Source: Paracyclopina nana (lineage: Eukaryota > Arthropoda > Copepoda > Cyclopoida > Cyclopettidae). From it: 64,000 bases of DNA. Below are positions 38,242 through 49,790 of the stretch, piece after piece (within the stretch, counting starts at the first letter, position 1; each line of letters starts with the position of its first letter). The notes under the pieces are model-generated. The model had not been told where the DNA came from. It saw only the letters and a program-made list of their open reading frames with translations, and did no database searches. Both the position numbers and the translations under genes were made by a program. Location: assembly GCA_019096065.1 (NCBI GenBank), contig JAGUCH010000001.1:5084001-5148000 (forward strand), in the 5' to 3' direction.

Positions 38242-41200
38242 CTGAATGAAGCATGTGCGAGGAAATCAGACCTGAATGTTGATGCATTTTTTAGCCAAAT
38301 CACTCCTTCTTCTCGCTGAAGGAGACTTGGGAGCTACTAGGTGGCTTGTGGCCAGAGGCAAACATGGTGACATGGCCCAACTCGATGTCGTGAATAGTAA
38401 AATGACTTTCGCCAGCTACTACATAATGCACATCATAAAACTGTCCATATATTCAATTTTTGCACCTTACAGAGTATCCCGCAGAAAGCGGAAAGTTACC
38501 GCCCTATACAGGCCATTTTCTCCGCTTTTTGAGGATCACGCTGTATCAAAAGAGAATAAGTGGGGCAAGGCACCCTATAGAAGGGTGAGTCCATTTGTCG
38601 TAGGGTATGTAACCAACCACCTCTTCTTCACCCCTTTTCTATTTCACGTCAGAGATGATTTAACTCTGGCCATTCCTTTCCAATTGTCTTTTGAAGAGTG
38701 CCACCCTAATCGATAACGTAGCCCAAAGTGCTTAGCACCTCACCATTGCTATAGTAGGTATACGTTATTGCATGACGTGCAAAGGGGAAATTTGACTTAA
38801 GGCGACATTTAGTCTCTAGCAGCAGCAGCAGTCTATGACACATGGGGCAAAAACTTTATTCAGCGGAGTCAGTAAAAACATGGTCATTGAGCACTGAGGA
38901 GACTACGCACGTAAATCTGTTAAGCAAATAATAGTCAATGAAGAAGAGCTATATGGCAGCAGTGCTGGAATGCAGGCGTAATCCTACGAACTGCCAAGAC
39001 ATCTTCTTCAGTTGTAATTTTGCCTGATCCTCCACGGTCGTTTACCAAAATGGCAAAAAAGGTAAAAAAGCTGCTACTGCAGCTAGTGCGCATTGAATAT
39101 AATGGAAACGTAAATCTAGGCGGGGATTTCAAGACGACAGCCGCCGCAATTGCAGTCATGTTTGGCCTCTTTATTGTTTCCATTTTCTCAATAATCGTCA
39201 TTTGGCTGCGCTTGTGCTTTATTGAGCGCACATGTTATCGCTTGGAGGAAAATCAGTGCGAGGAGCTGATTAGTAATGTATACAGAACCGCAAATCACAT
39301 GAGCGTCCTCTTTTGATTGCACCTGCTGCTGCATTGGTGATTCTGTGCATGATTGCAGGTGGTGCTCCTCGCTAGCTGGTCGTCGTAGTGTCTCGAGGCA
39401 AGGATTATGAGGCGAAGCCAATATGAGAAGAAAAGAGATGGCAACATATGATGCCAGGGAAGATGATTGTCTTCCACCATACAGCCAATACTGCATACTT
39501 CTGGCTGCCCGCAGCAGCAGTAGCCGCAGAGATCAGTGGCAAGGCATAACAAGCATAAGTAGATGTGCATACATGTCAATTGGCTCCAGTTTTCCTTTTT
39601 TAAAAGTGAGCTAACAAGCGCGCCTAATGTGAAAGCCATTAAGGGATGCCACCAGGAGAATGGAAATGGGCTCTACTGCTATTTTTATAGTAGTGCTACT
39701 ACTAGTGCTGTATGCTATAAAGGCGGTAGTCATGGGGGGAGATAGATTTTCCCTCTCATGAGACGAGAAACCTTTTATCCGGCTCTTTTCATCATCCACT
39801 ATGCTTGTAGTATACTTTATGGCAGCATCGCACTGCGTCTACCAACTTTGTATTGGTCCCGCCCAATTGAATCACTATAGCAACAAATTAAGTGGGCTCA
39901 TTTTGGAAAAGCAACGCATCAGCAACACCGGGTAGTAGCGTAGCAAGCAGACTACAGCCTAGCTACACACTTTGGAAAAAATGATGGCTCGCTGTCAGTT
40001 TAGATGCCAGTTAAGTGTATTAACTTTTTTTCGCGAAAAAAATTATAGGACGAAACTTTTGTGCAAAGGGGCTGAGTGGTCTTGTGTCTCGAGTGCGCTT
40101 CCTTCATTAGGTTTTTTAAGGCTGCATTGAAGTGGAGAGTTAGGAAACAGATGAGTTAGCGAGTCGTTGCATAATTAAAGCTTTGGGCCAGTTTTGCTCC
40201 CATTCTTCCTACGACTTTCTTAGGTAAGATGGTTTTCGCAGGATGATGTGATCGTAGCACTTTTAGCAGCTTGTGTGTGCGCGTTAACTCGAAATGACGG
40301 TTTTTTATATGTATGACCTCCCGAGATGGGCCTTACTGATCAGCTCAGTGCAAGATGCTAGTCGTTTGTCGCAAAACAGGGGGGACCAAAAGCTTGCAGT
40401 AAATGCTTAAGTCGACTCTATCTGCCGTAACGACGGCGGCACAGATTTTTTTCTCCACAAAATAAATGCCAGCTCGAAAAGTTATGCTTTAGTAGCTTCG
40501 CGTTATTCGTCGACTTGAACACAGCAGCCAGCCCAGTTTTGAAAAGTAGAAGAAGAAGATCTTGGTTTTCTCCTTTGTTGTTGCTTCTTCAATATTGGAA
40601 AGTGTAATCTGGAAAAAGGCTCGTAACAAATCGTAGGTGAGAAGAGGCAGCAGCTAGTTCATATATGCTACAATTATGGGCATCCTTGTAAACTAGAAAC
40701 TCGGAACGAGAGCATTTCACCTGGGGGTAATGTGGCTGAAAATTGTGCACTATATTATAGGTGCGTGTATATCTGGTAGCGGGAAAACCATTTGACCAAA
40801 CGAATGGCTCGATTTGGTATGATGAGCCTCCTTCTTATTAGCCATAATTACCGACTCGCTAGTAAAGTGTGTATCTATGGAGGAGCAGCAGCCAATTTAG
40901 CATCGCCAAACAACCAAATATTATTGCAGCCAAACATGACCTGGTGAGAAAATAAAAGATTCTTTTCTCGCCAGATTGAACATGACACGCCTGAAATGCT
41001 CCTTTTTTCGCAGTGAGACATGATGATGGAGAAAAAGAGATGCTGCAGCAAAGATCCCATTGTTTGAGCTGTCAAAGCAACCTGTTTTACTCTTGCTTCG
41101 CAGACTCTATTGAACTCCATATGCAACCCATATGCTCACGCTGCATCCTGGGTGAGATTTTCATCGTCTTGGAATTTGATGAAGAACAATTGCCTTTAAG

Positions 41201-42524
41201 GGAAACCTATACTTTAAATCTACCTTCTCGAGTATGGCTGCCTTAAGTGCTACCTCTGCCACGTTAGACGAGTAATGATAGTCCACACATATTTAGGCAT
41301 CCGCGACCATTCTACTAACACTGCTACTTCCTTTTGAGAGCAAAAGTACGTCAGCTAAGAGATTGTAGCGCCTTGAAAGAAGAAAAATTCAATTTTAATA
41401 AATGTACCGTTTCTCATGCGGACGTGCTACTACCTAACAGCCCTAAAATTGTGCGCACGCTTTCAAAGTGGGTAATCCTGGCGAGAACTCAATTTTTGCA
41501 CCTTAATAATATTGCCAAGTGACTTCTGAGTTATGGAACGCACCAACAGAATACATAATGAGGCAAAAGGCTACTTAAATGAGAAAAAACCCAGTCTGCT
41601 TACCCAAAACGAGGCTCGTGAAGCAGAGTCCTTGAAGGAGCATTTTTAAGCTCATCATTATCGATTAGTCAAACACTTTTTGCTTCTTCTTGGCTGACTG
41701 TCGTTTAACGTCTGCCGTCGGGATGAGAAGAAGAGCCTTTTCGCCGGCCTCGGAGGCTGTCGCAGTGGTCTCTCGAAGCTACGCGGCGGCCTCATGCCGA
41801 TCTTCGCGCCACCGCTCATTAAAATTGCGTTCGGCTGCATTAACCCGCAAGGCGAAATTATTTTCGAGATTTCTACTATTTTCAATCACAGCCTTCCAAG
41901 ATTTAATTTCAATAAATTGCGCGCGGCATTGCATGCTCACGCTGCTCATTGTCTAATCACTTTCTCTGCCGATTTCGATTGGCATGACAATGAGGAAAAA
42001 CCATATTTCACGCGCGCACATCCAATCATCTTCCTCTCCTATTTGCGGCAATTCCACGTATTTCACACCTCATCATTTTGAGCAGGGGATACGCAAAATT
42101 CGAATTTTTTCTTTTGTATGGCAGATGTGTATTCATGCGGCGCAAGTAGAAAACAAAGTAGAGAGGCTCCAAAATGGGCAAATGTGCTAGTACTGCACAT
42201 GATGCGCGTCATTTGAATTTTTCTTTGTGAATTTCTTCACTTATGGGCATTCTAGCGCAGATTGTAGGCGTGCTGTGGTATGGTACGTATTATACACACC
42301 ATATAGCCGCGGTCGTCTGGGCCTAACTTTTGTCCCTGATGCGGTTGTAGTAGCGCAGCATGCACCTCTGCTGTACATGCGTGCCCATAGTCCTACATAC
42401 AGGTTTGGCTCTAGTGAAGGGATCGGCGAGTACTCGCATGCTCAAAACTACCTAGACTGCCACAGCTCAAGCCAGTGTGCACATATGCTCAAAATTGGCC
42501 AAACACGTAAGAACTGGAGTGACC
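38242..42524. other. Gene-poor stretch, probably 5' introns/promoters of the flanking genes
   Basis: No supported exon. A minus-strand ATG at 39496 opens an ORF with a signal-like core (YVAISFLLILAS), but its donors do not fit the phase-1 acceptor of the DIP-like gene. Short microsatellite-like runs (GCA/GCT triplets) occur near 38820 and 39520. Otherwise featureless. Confidence 0.4.
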
Positions 42525-44845
42525 ATGAGCCAAATCTTGGAGAGGTGGCCATGGCAACCCAGCTCTTCGAGTGCCCACAAAATGGCTAAAAAGACGGAGC
42601 AATGTGAACAATGTGACTCCTTGAGGCCGCCCCAGGTGAGGCTGGTGTTGTGGCCTTCAGAAGAATTTCCATCGTCTGAGCAGCCTCAGCAGCAGCAGCA
42701 GCCTTCCCAACAACGGGTGGTGGTGTCGAAGCCCAAGAAAATGTGGGCAAAGTTGCCGCTGCGACAAATACCCAGCTCTCTCAAAATGGGGTGGCTCTCA
42801 TCAGGGGAGGCTGGTGGAGGGGCTAACGGGCCTAAGCACCACAACAATGCTGTCTTCAGAAGCAATAGCTTTCGGTTCGAGCGGCCTCCGCCCGAGGACG
42901 ATGCTCAGATGTATCGCAGTGGCCCTGTCAAATCCAACTCCATCACAGCTCAAGACGTGAGTACCACATACTATATAATTGCAATTATGCAGAGTAAACA
43001 CCATGATGATTGATAGATTGCAACCTTGAACGACAAGTACGAAATGCCCAAAGATTACGTCAATCGGCGGCCCTTGCGACCTCTGTTGACCCCCAAGTAC
43101 CAAAGGCGCATCAAGGGTTTCTATGAAGGCGTCCACGTCAATACCCTGGTAAATCGGAGACATTGGCTAATGCACTGCATTCCAGATATGACAAATTGCT
43201 AATTATAGGAGTCAAGTCCGGTTGATGTAGTGTACTCCGATCCGAAGGATTCCAAGCTGTACCAGATGCCTGGCGGAGATCCCGTCCGAAGGCCAACTGG
43301 GAACGATGATGTCCTTTATAAGGTCTATGTGTCTGGCGGCAGAGAGTCTCAATATTGCCGGCCATATGTTACAATGCGGCCTCCTACTACAATGAGTCCA
43401 TCTTTCCAATCAGGTACACACACTACTAAGATACGCTTCTTTTCATTACTGCGCCGCAGCAGCAGTATATTAAAAAATGTAACTGCGAATGCTGCAGATC
43501 GGGATGTGTACGAGGAGGTGAACACAGCCAATAATAATTGCGTCACCATGATCACTGTGATGCCTGGCACCTTTCGGTCAAGACGAACCGTCAATTCGTC
43601 CCCAATCGAGGCCGCAGACTCGACCTCGTTGGCACCATCCACCAGGGAAAGTGAAGAGACCTCGAGCAGCGAGGGGGGCAGTTTTATCATCGACTCCACG
43701 GCCTTCTACGAAAACCTCAATTTTCATCGATTAATTGTGCGACCACCAGCCACGGCTCAAACATCGTCGGATGACCTTACTCTCGAAACGTCGAAATTTG
43801 GCTATAGTCAAAAAGAGGTGTGGAATTGGCTCTACACTGACCACGACATGAACCACAACCACAAAGCTTCAAAATCACTAATGGCCCAGCCCATCAGCCA
43901 GGTGACCAAAAGGCAAGATAAGGCTGTCGAGGTGAAATTCACTCTCAGCGAATTCGTCAATTGCTACAAGAGGCTGCTCAGCCTCAATCTGGAGGGCTTC
44001 ACCGAGTTTGTGAACCGCACCCTGGAAACCCTCATTTCAACCACCACGGCATATCATCAAATGGCCAAAAATAGTCACGCTAATAACTTCATGTCCATCA
44101 GCCGAAACCCCAACTGTTGTCAGCAGCAAAAATCCAAAATTCTTATGGTTCCTAGTCTCCATAGGTCGAATAAAACCTATGTTAGGCTGTCGGTGCGACG
44201 GCCCCACGACCACATCACTCCTGCGGCATTCACTTGCTACCAAACCCTAATTGATGTCAGCAACTCTGGAGGCGAATCAAGTGAGTGTCATATGCAATTT
44301 GAAAAGCCTGATATTTCTTATTTTTTATATTATTATGCAGTCGTCGAAGACATGATCCCACCTCACCTCACAGGAAAAAGTCAATTGCCCATTGACCTTA
44401 GCTTACCGCTCGACCGCCAAGAGTGAGTACACTTATAGGAAAGTTTGAGCTCCACAGCCAGCCTGAACACTTCTTTTCTAGGTGGTACCACGGATCGATA
44501 ACTCGTCACGAGGCCGAAAATGCCCTAAGGCTACACGAGGAGGGCAGTTTCCTGGTGCGGAATTCAGAGTCCTCTAGCAATGACTACTCCCTGTCAGTCA
44601 AGTACGCGTGATTTGCCATTATTGTCAACTGTGACTTAACTGATAAGATCTTTTGCAGGACCGCTCGTGGATTCATGCACATGAAGATCCAAGAGCGCCA
44701 TGGCCAAGGCTACATCTTGGGCCAATTCAGCAATCCTTTCCGGACAATTGCACAAATGCTGCTCTACTATAATCGGAACAGCCTGCCAGTCAAGGGAGCG
44801 GAGCACATGACACTTAAAAAGCCCGTTTGTGAACAGCTTTTGTGA
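42525..44845 (+). CDS. SHB/SHE/SHF-family SH2 adaptor
   Basis: Exons 42525-42956, 43017-43148, 43209-43413, 43498-44280, 44341-44422, 44482-44601 and 44659-44845 give 646 aa. The C-terminal SH2 domain (from 44482) begins [20 protein letters not shown] and has [10 protein letters not shown], the phosphotyrosine-binding arginine, then [18 protein letters not shown] and LPVKGAEHM, matching the SHB/SHD/SHE/SHF group. The N-terminal part is disordered with Q, S and P runs and several candidate phosphotyrosine sites ([32 protein letters not shown]). Family members bridge activated receptor tyrosine kinases to downstream effectors. The start at 42525 (gaccATGAGC) is the first ATG in the open exon; 42592 (aaaATGGCT) is a strong alternative. 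Ends convergently with the DCN1-like gene. Confidence 0.88.
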
Positions 44846-44849
44846 TGGC

Positions 44850-44855
44850 GAATAA
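44850..44855 (+). promoter_or_regulatory. AATAAA poly(A) signal 4 nt after the SH2-adaptor stop
   Basis: AATAAA starts five bases after the TGA that ends at 44845. A second AATAAA at 45011-45016 could give a longer 3' UTR that would approach the 3' end of the convergent DCN1-like gene (stop at 45070). Confidence 0.55.
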
Positions 44856-45069
44856 ATCTTACCTGTCAATTAATAATTTCTAATGGCTTCTGCGGCATGT
44901 TCTTGGAAATCAAATGATGTATTTTCTGTTGTGTGTTTGAAGTCTCTCACATGAAGTTGATGTTGTTGATGTAGTAGTAGTGGTAGTGTTATCTGACTAT
45001 AAGCCGATATAATAAAACGAAGATGTTCATGCCCTACTACGACGGCAAAGAGGCTGAATAGGTTTTTCT

Positions 45070-46073
45070 CTATGAGCTCGCAGGAAGCAGGGGTCGAGCA
45101 TACTCCACAAAGTCGTCAATGAGGACTGGCCAAGCGCCCTCTTCGTCGTAGTTGGACATGTCATCATTCACTGTATTGGCAAAGTCGAGCAAAAGGTTCC
45201 ATGTGTCTTTTGGAATCGACCGCTTATGGTTTTCCTGTGAGTAGATAAATGGGTCAGTGGGAGAGGACACGATGTCTTCATTAGGCCTTTTACCTTAAGA
45301 AATTTAGTCCACACCTCCAGAAACCTAAACTTGCCCTTGAGAACTATGTTCCAGTACGCCAAAGCCATGTCTAAGTCTAGCCCTTTCTGTCCAGGATTCT
45401 TCGCATAGTTAAACGTAAAGTGATAAAATTCTTTGAATTTCCCAGGATCCTGGATCTCTTTCTCCAACGAAGGCAGCCGGTTGCGTAACTTTTCGATACT
45501 ATCACAGCTACGCAGAAAAAAAGAAGTGTGGATACCACCAAGTGGACAAGTACTCTCAGAAGTAGTCTCACCCTAGATCTGTCATCCCATTAATGAACTC
45601 GTCGTGTGAGAACTCGCATTGAGCTGCTGCTTGAAACTTCCATGCCATGAGCAAGACCAGCTTTGAACCAGGATCGAGTTGCAAATCTTCTAGAAGTTTA
45701 ATCACCCCGCTCATAGCGATTTTGTCAGCCTCTTGTGGATCTAGCGGAATAAATAAGCTTAGAACTGCCAACATGGACAAACCATTGGCATTTTCTCACC
45801 TCGGTACTTGCAAAATAAGGTCTCAAGCTTTTTGCGATCCACCGAAACTTTGGGCTCGCGATAGTAGAGCTCTGGATTGGCAAAATAGCTGTCCAGTGCC
45901 ATATCCAGCTTCCAGTCATGATGTGCGAGACAAAATAAGGCCGTTTTTTCGCCAGTTTGTGTCAGCGCGGCAAATTCTCGGGCCTTTTCTCGTTGAGAGG
46001 ATTTCAAACGATGCTAAAAGCAAGGAAAAATCAAAACGTGAATTCCAGGAAGAAACTGGGCAAGCCTTACCAT
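45070..46073 (-). CDS. SCCRO: DCN1-like protein (cullin neddylation co-E3)
   Basis: Exons 46073-46071, 46013-45800, 45740-45572, 45507-45294 and 45234-45070 give 254 aa, close to the 259 of human DCUN1D1. The N-terminal UBA-like domain reads [15 protein letters not shown] and [20 protein letters not shown]. The C-terminal PONY domain is highly conserved: [40 protein letters not shown] and [37 protein letters not shown] proteins bind cullin and acetylated UBE2M to promote NEDD8 transfer. The initiator ATG is the only codon in its exon, followed directly by gtaagg; the phase of the next exon requires this. It is head-to-head with WDR83, with 515 bp between start codons. Confidence 0.95.
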
Positions 46074-46588
46074 GGTGATGCAAGCAGTTTGTCAAGATAG
46101 GAAAAGCCCTGAAAATTGTAGCTGAACTATTTTGGTTTAGTAATTTGGTGCTAAACGATGTTTAGAACAGAGCTACTGCATGATTTTCACAGTTAAGCCT
46201 CATGCATTCAGAGAAAAAGCCGATTTCGCCAATAAGTTGGATAAAACTGTATTGTTGATAACGTTTACGAATTGGACCGAAAAATAACCCCAGTAGTACA
46301 TGATGACTCTTTCCAATTTAAGTTTTCCTCTCAAAATTGCAGAAAGCATGTTGGAATGTACTTTTACTATTTTAAAGGGAGAATTGGTCGTCAAATTGCA
46401 CCGGAGGCCGATTCAATTTAGTATTCGAAGCTTTTTGCTAATTGCTCTATCTGCCTAAAATTTTTAGTTTACTTCCACTCGAGATCCGAAACTAAACAAA
46501 TTCATTATTTTTCATATCAAACGACTGAAGATCTATCAAAGAGGAATATGATTAAGTAATTTGAAGTGAGTTAAAACGAGATCAAGAA
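46074..46588. promoter_or_regulatory. Shared bidirectional promoter region of SCCRO and Wdr83
   Basis: The 515 bp between the two divergent ATGs must hold both 5' UTRs and both promoters. It is AT-rich with no CpG block and no obvious TATA at a useful distance. No splice sites suggest extra coding exons. Confidence 0.55.
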
Positions 46589-47614
46589 ATGAATTTGAGC
46601 ACATCGACTGACTGTAAACAAGGAGCAGTTCGTGCAGTCAGATATAATGTCGACGGAGATTACATCTTAACTTGCGGCTCCAACAAAACTGTGAAGCTTT
46701 TTAACGCCACCACACATGTAAGCCAACTTCGATTATAAGAAAATGTGACAAATTCATCTTGGTTGCACTGTTTCAGGCACTTCTCAAAACTTATCTCGGC
46801 CATGGAGATGAAGTGCTTGACGCAAAAAGTACATGTGACAATGGACAAGTGGTGTCATGTGGCCTGGACAAGACTGTCATTCTTTGGGACGTTTCCACCG
46901 GTGTTCCTCAAAGAAAATGGGTACGTAAATGTTGTGCGGGATGCAAAAATCTACGAGCATTTCATGCATTAATTGCAGAGAGGCCACGCGGGCTCAGTGA
47001 ATTGCGTCACACTGAACGAAGATTCATCGGTGGCAATTAGTGGCTCAATAGATAGCACCGTACGTTGCTGGGACATGAGGAGCAAAAGTCAAGAACCTGT
47101 TCAAGTGCTTCAAGAAATGAAAGATAGCATTACCTGCCTAATTGTGACGGACCATGAAATTCTGGTTGGCTGTGCTGACGGAAAAGTACGAGCCTACGAT
47201 TTAAGGCAAGGCAGATTAACGACGGACATGATCACCTACGACGGATCTGCCGTGTCTGCAATATCACTCACTTCAGACGGACAATGCTACATAGTGAGCA
47301 CGACCAAGGCTGGGGACACCATAAAACTGATGGACAAAACTTGTGGATCTCTGCTGCAAGAGTACTTGGGCACCATGAACAAAAAGGGCTACCGATTAGA
47401 ATGCTCTGTTGGCTTTGAAAGTAAACAGGTTGTTAGTGGCTCGGAAGACGGCTGCATCATCATTTGGGACTTGGTAAAGGCCACTCAAGTGGAGCGTCTA
47501 TCTGTGGTCCCAGGGGAGGTGGTTCACTCTGTGAGCTTTCATCCATCCAAAAACGAGCTCACGTGTGCGTCAAAAAACTCTGTTTATGCATTTGCATCGA
47601 CTGCTACAGCGTGA
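46589..47614 (+). CDS. Wdr83: WD-repeat protein WDR83/MORG1
   Basis: Exons 46589-46717, 46777-46920 and 46979-47614 give 302 aa, similar to human WDR83 (315 aa). Seven WD-type blades are visible: DGDYILTCGSNKTVKLFN, GQVVSCGLDKTVILWDVSTG, SVAISGSIDSTVRCWDMRSK, EILVGCADGKVRAYDLRQGR, a degenerate blade with GDTIKLMDKTCG, KQVVSGSEDGCIIIWDLVKA and a final FHPSKNELTCAS. Strong match to the MORG1 order, including RGHAGSVNCVTLNEDSSV after the second intron. WDR83 scaffolds ERK-pathway components and joins the spliceosome. It begins ATGAATTTGAGC and is preceded by an in-frame stop. AATAAA follows the stop by only three bases. Confidence 0.95.
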
Positions 47615-47617
47615 TCT

Positions 47618-47623
47618 AATAAA
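47618..47623 (+). promoter_or_regulatory. Wdr83: AATAAA poly(A) signal just after the Wdr83 stop
   Basis: The stop TGA ends at 47614 and AATAAA starts at 47618, so the 3' UTR would be about 20-30 nt. PIP4K starts 300 bp further on, on the same strand. Confidence 0.6.
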
Positions 47624-47923
47624 GATGCATTGATTGTAACATTTATGTCGTCAACGCGTCGTTGGACAATTTTAACAAGCGAGCGTAAACGGCTCTCGCC
47701 AAAGCGGGGCGATATTATTGACGAGTGTGTCAATGTCGTTGCTATTTATATTCCACTCTTCTTCTTTTTTAGAAGTAAATTTCCATGAGAGTCGAGTGCA
47801 TGTGCACCGAATTGTTGTGTTGAAATCAATAGAAGAGTGCGTTAGCTGCGCCGAGAAGTCGGCCGGGCTCGACCTCGTCAGCTGAATTTCGACACTCCCA
47901 ATCAATTGTTTAAATGTAGAAGG

Positions 47924-49300
47924 ATGAGTTCGGCCTCGACAACGAACAGCAACTCGACCTCGAAAAGGATGAGTTTGAGCACGACCAAGACGAAGAACAT
48001 CAAGGTGAAGCACCCGAAGAGGAAGCTTTACCGGGCCTCCGAGCCGCTTCTCTCCGTCTTCATGTGGGGCATCAACCACACAGTGAGAGAGCTCTCGCAC
48101 ATCTCCATTCCGGTCATGCTCATGCCCGACGACTTCAGAGCCTACACCAAAATTAAAGTGGACAACCATGCTTTCAACAAGGAGAACTTGCCAAGCCATT
48201 TCAAGGTAATCCACTCCTGCTTTTCATAGCTTCTTTGTCACCTTTTTGCGCTTCGCAGGTGAAAGAATACTGTCCCCTGGTCTTTCGAAACTTGAGGGAG
48301 AGGTTCGGAATCGATGACAACGCGTACATGAAATCCCTAACCTACAAGGCTCCCAAGCCCATGGACAGCCCGGGGCGGAGTGGCGCCAAGTTTTACAATT
48401 CCTTTGACAAGTTGTACGTTATCAAGACGCTCACCTCTGAGGAGGTCGAACAAATGCATGCTTTGCTTAAGCAATATCACCCGTTCGTTGTGGAACGTCA
48501 TGGTAATAATATTTCCTAGGCTCGAGTTATTGAAGCTGTTGATGACCATTTTTCCCGCAGGAAAAACCCTCTTGCCACAGTACCTTGGCATGTACAGGCT
48601 GACTGTGGACAACGTTGAACACTATCTAGTCGTGATGCGCAACGTTTTCTCCAGCCACTTGCCCATCCACATCAAATACGATCTTAAGGGCTCGACGGTA
48701 GACAGAGAAGCTTCGCAGAAAGAACGCGAGAAAGACCATCCGACATTCAAAGACAACGACTTCCTCAATGACGGCGTCAAAATCCACATTGGCGAGGAGG
48801 CCAAGGTGAAGCTTATGGAGACGCTGACAGCAGACGTCAACTTCCTGTCGCACCTCCACGTCATGGACTACTCCCTTCTTCTTGGTGTTCACAACGTCGA
48901 CCAGGCTGCGCAAGATGAGGCTGAGAGGCTGGAGAACATCAACGAAGAGGAAGAGGCCCTCGACGAGGAGTACGATTCGGGAGGGTCTGGCGGAGTTGCG
49001 CTGACCCCGCCCGACTCACCCCAAGCCGAAACCGGTCGACTATCCTATTTAGCGGCCAATGGGGCCTACATTGATCCCGAGAAGGACATCTATGCCATTC
49101 CCTCTAGAGCGACCTCACAAAAGCGTGAAATCTACTTTTTGGCTTTGGTCGATGTGCTAACACAGTATGGCGTGAAGAAACAAGCTGCCAAGGTGGCCAA
49201 GACGGTCAAGTATGGATCCAACGTGGATGGGATCTCGACAGTGGAACCTGAACAGTACGCGTTGCGCTTCCTCGAGTTTGTTTCCAATGCCATCGAATAA
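47924..49300 (+). CDS. PIP4K: Phosphatidylinositol 5-phosphate 4-kinase (type II PIP kinase)
   Basis: Exons 47924-48205, 48259-48502 and 48561-49300 give 421 aa. The lipid-kinase core is complete: [20 protein letters not shown] and [22 protein letters not shown]; the ATP-binding region with [25 protein letters not shown]; the catalytic [10 protein letters not shown]; and the C-terminal [20 protein letters not shown] followed by [18 protein letters not shown], the short activation loop with a GISTV that marks PIP4K rather than PIP5K. An acidic insert ([17 protein letters not shown]) lies between MDYSLL and the last block, as in relatives. It makes PI(4,5)P2 from PI5P on internal membranes. The start at 47924 (aggATGAGT) is the first ATG in frame. 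Convergent with the UBE2R gene, stops 490 bp apart; AATAAA at 49590-49595. Confidence 0.95.
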
Positions 49301-49589
49301 GCCCTGGACTGGTACTATTAACTTATTGCTTCTTAGCCATTCCAACGCTGTCTTAACTTCCCTGCTGTCCCTTGTTACTGCTACTACTGCACGGTTGAGA
49401 TTATTATTGTTAATGACCCATTGATGGTTCGCCGCCAGCTTTCAATTGACATGTAGCTTAGTGGTGGCAACAATTATATACTACTAACTTGGCTGTAGAA
49501 AATGGTATGACCGCCTACTTATTATTACAATACTGCGCCCTTCCTTTTATAATTATTACTGTATAGGTGAGCTCATGGAATGCAGGAGT

Positions 49590-49599
49590 AATAAATAAA
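49590..49599 (+). promoter_or_regulatory. PIP4K: Overlapping AATAAATAAA poly(A) signals of PIP4K
   Basis: Two overlapping AATAAA hexamers 290 nt after the PIP4K stop and 190 bp before the convergent UBE2R stop. Confidence 0.6.
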
Positions 49600-49790
49600 T
49601 CCCATTGATAATCTTGTGTATTTCATCGATCTACTTGGCTTGAATAATAATCTATTGAAGAAATATGATGAGCTTTGATCGCGCGAGTTTGTTTTTACAG
49701 CTTCAATAATAATTCGGGGAAAAGGGGGGCATAACGAAAGATTAATTTAGGAGTAGGGCAACAAACTCATTGCTTTGTTTTCAGTCACTT

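Noticed and set aside
39188..39496. 102-codon minus ORF with a signal-peptide-like start, candidate first exon of the DIP/lachesin gene
   Set aside because: Its usable donors are phase 0, while both candidate acceptors of the next exon need phase 1. It overlaps other ORFs in AT-rich DNA.
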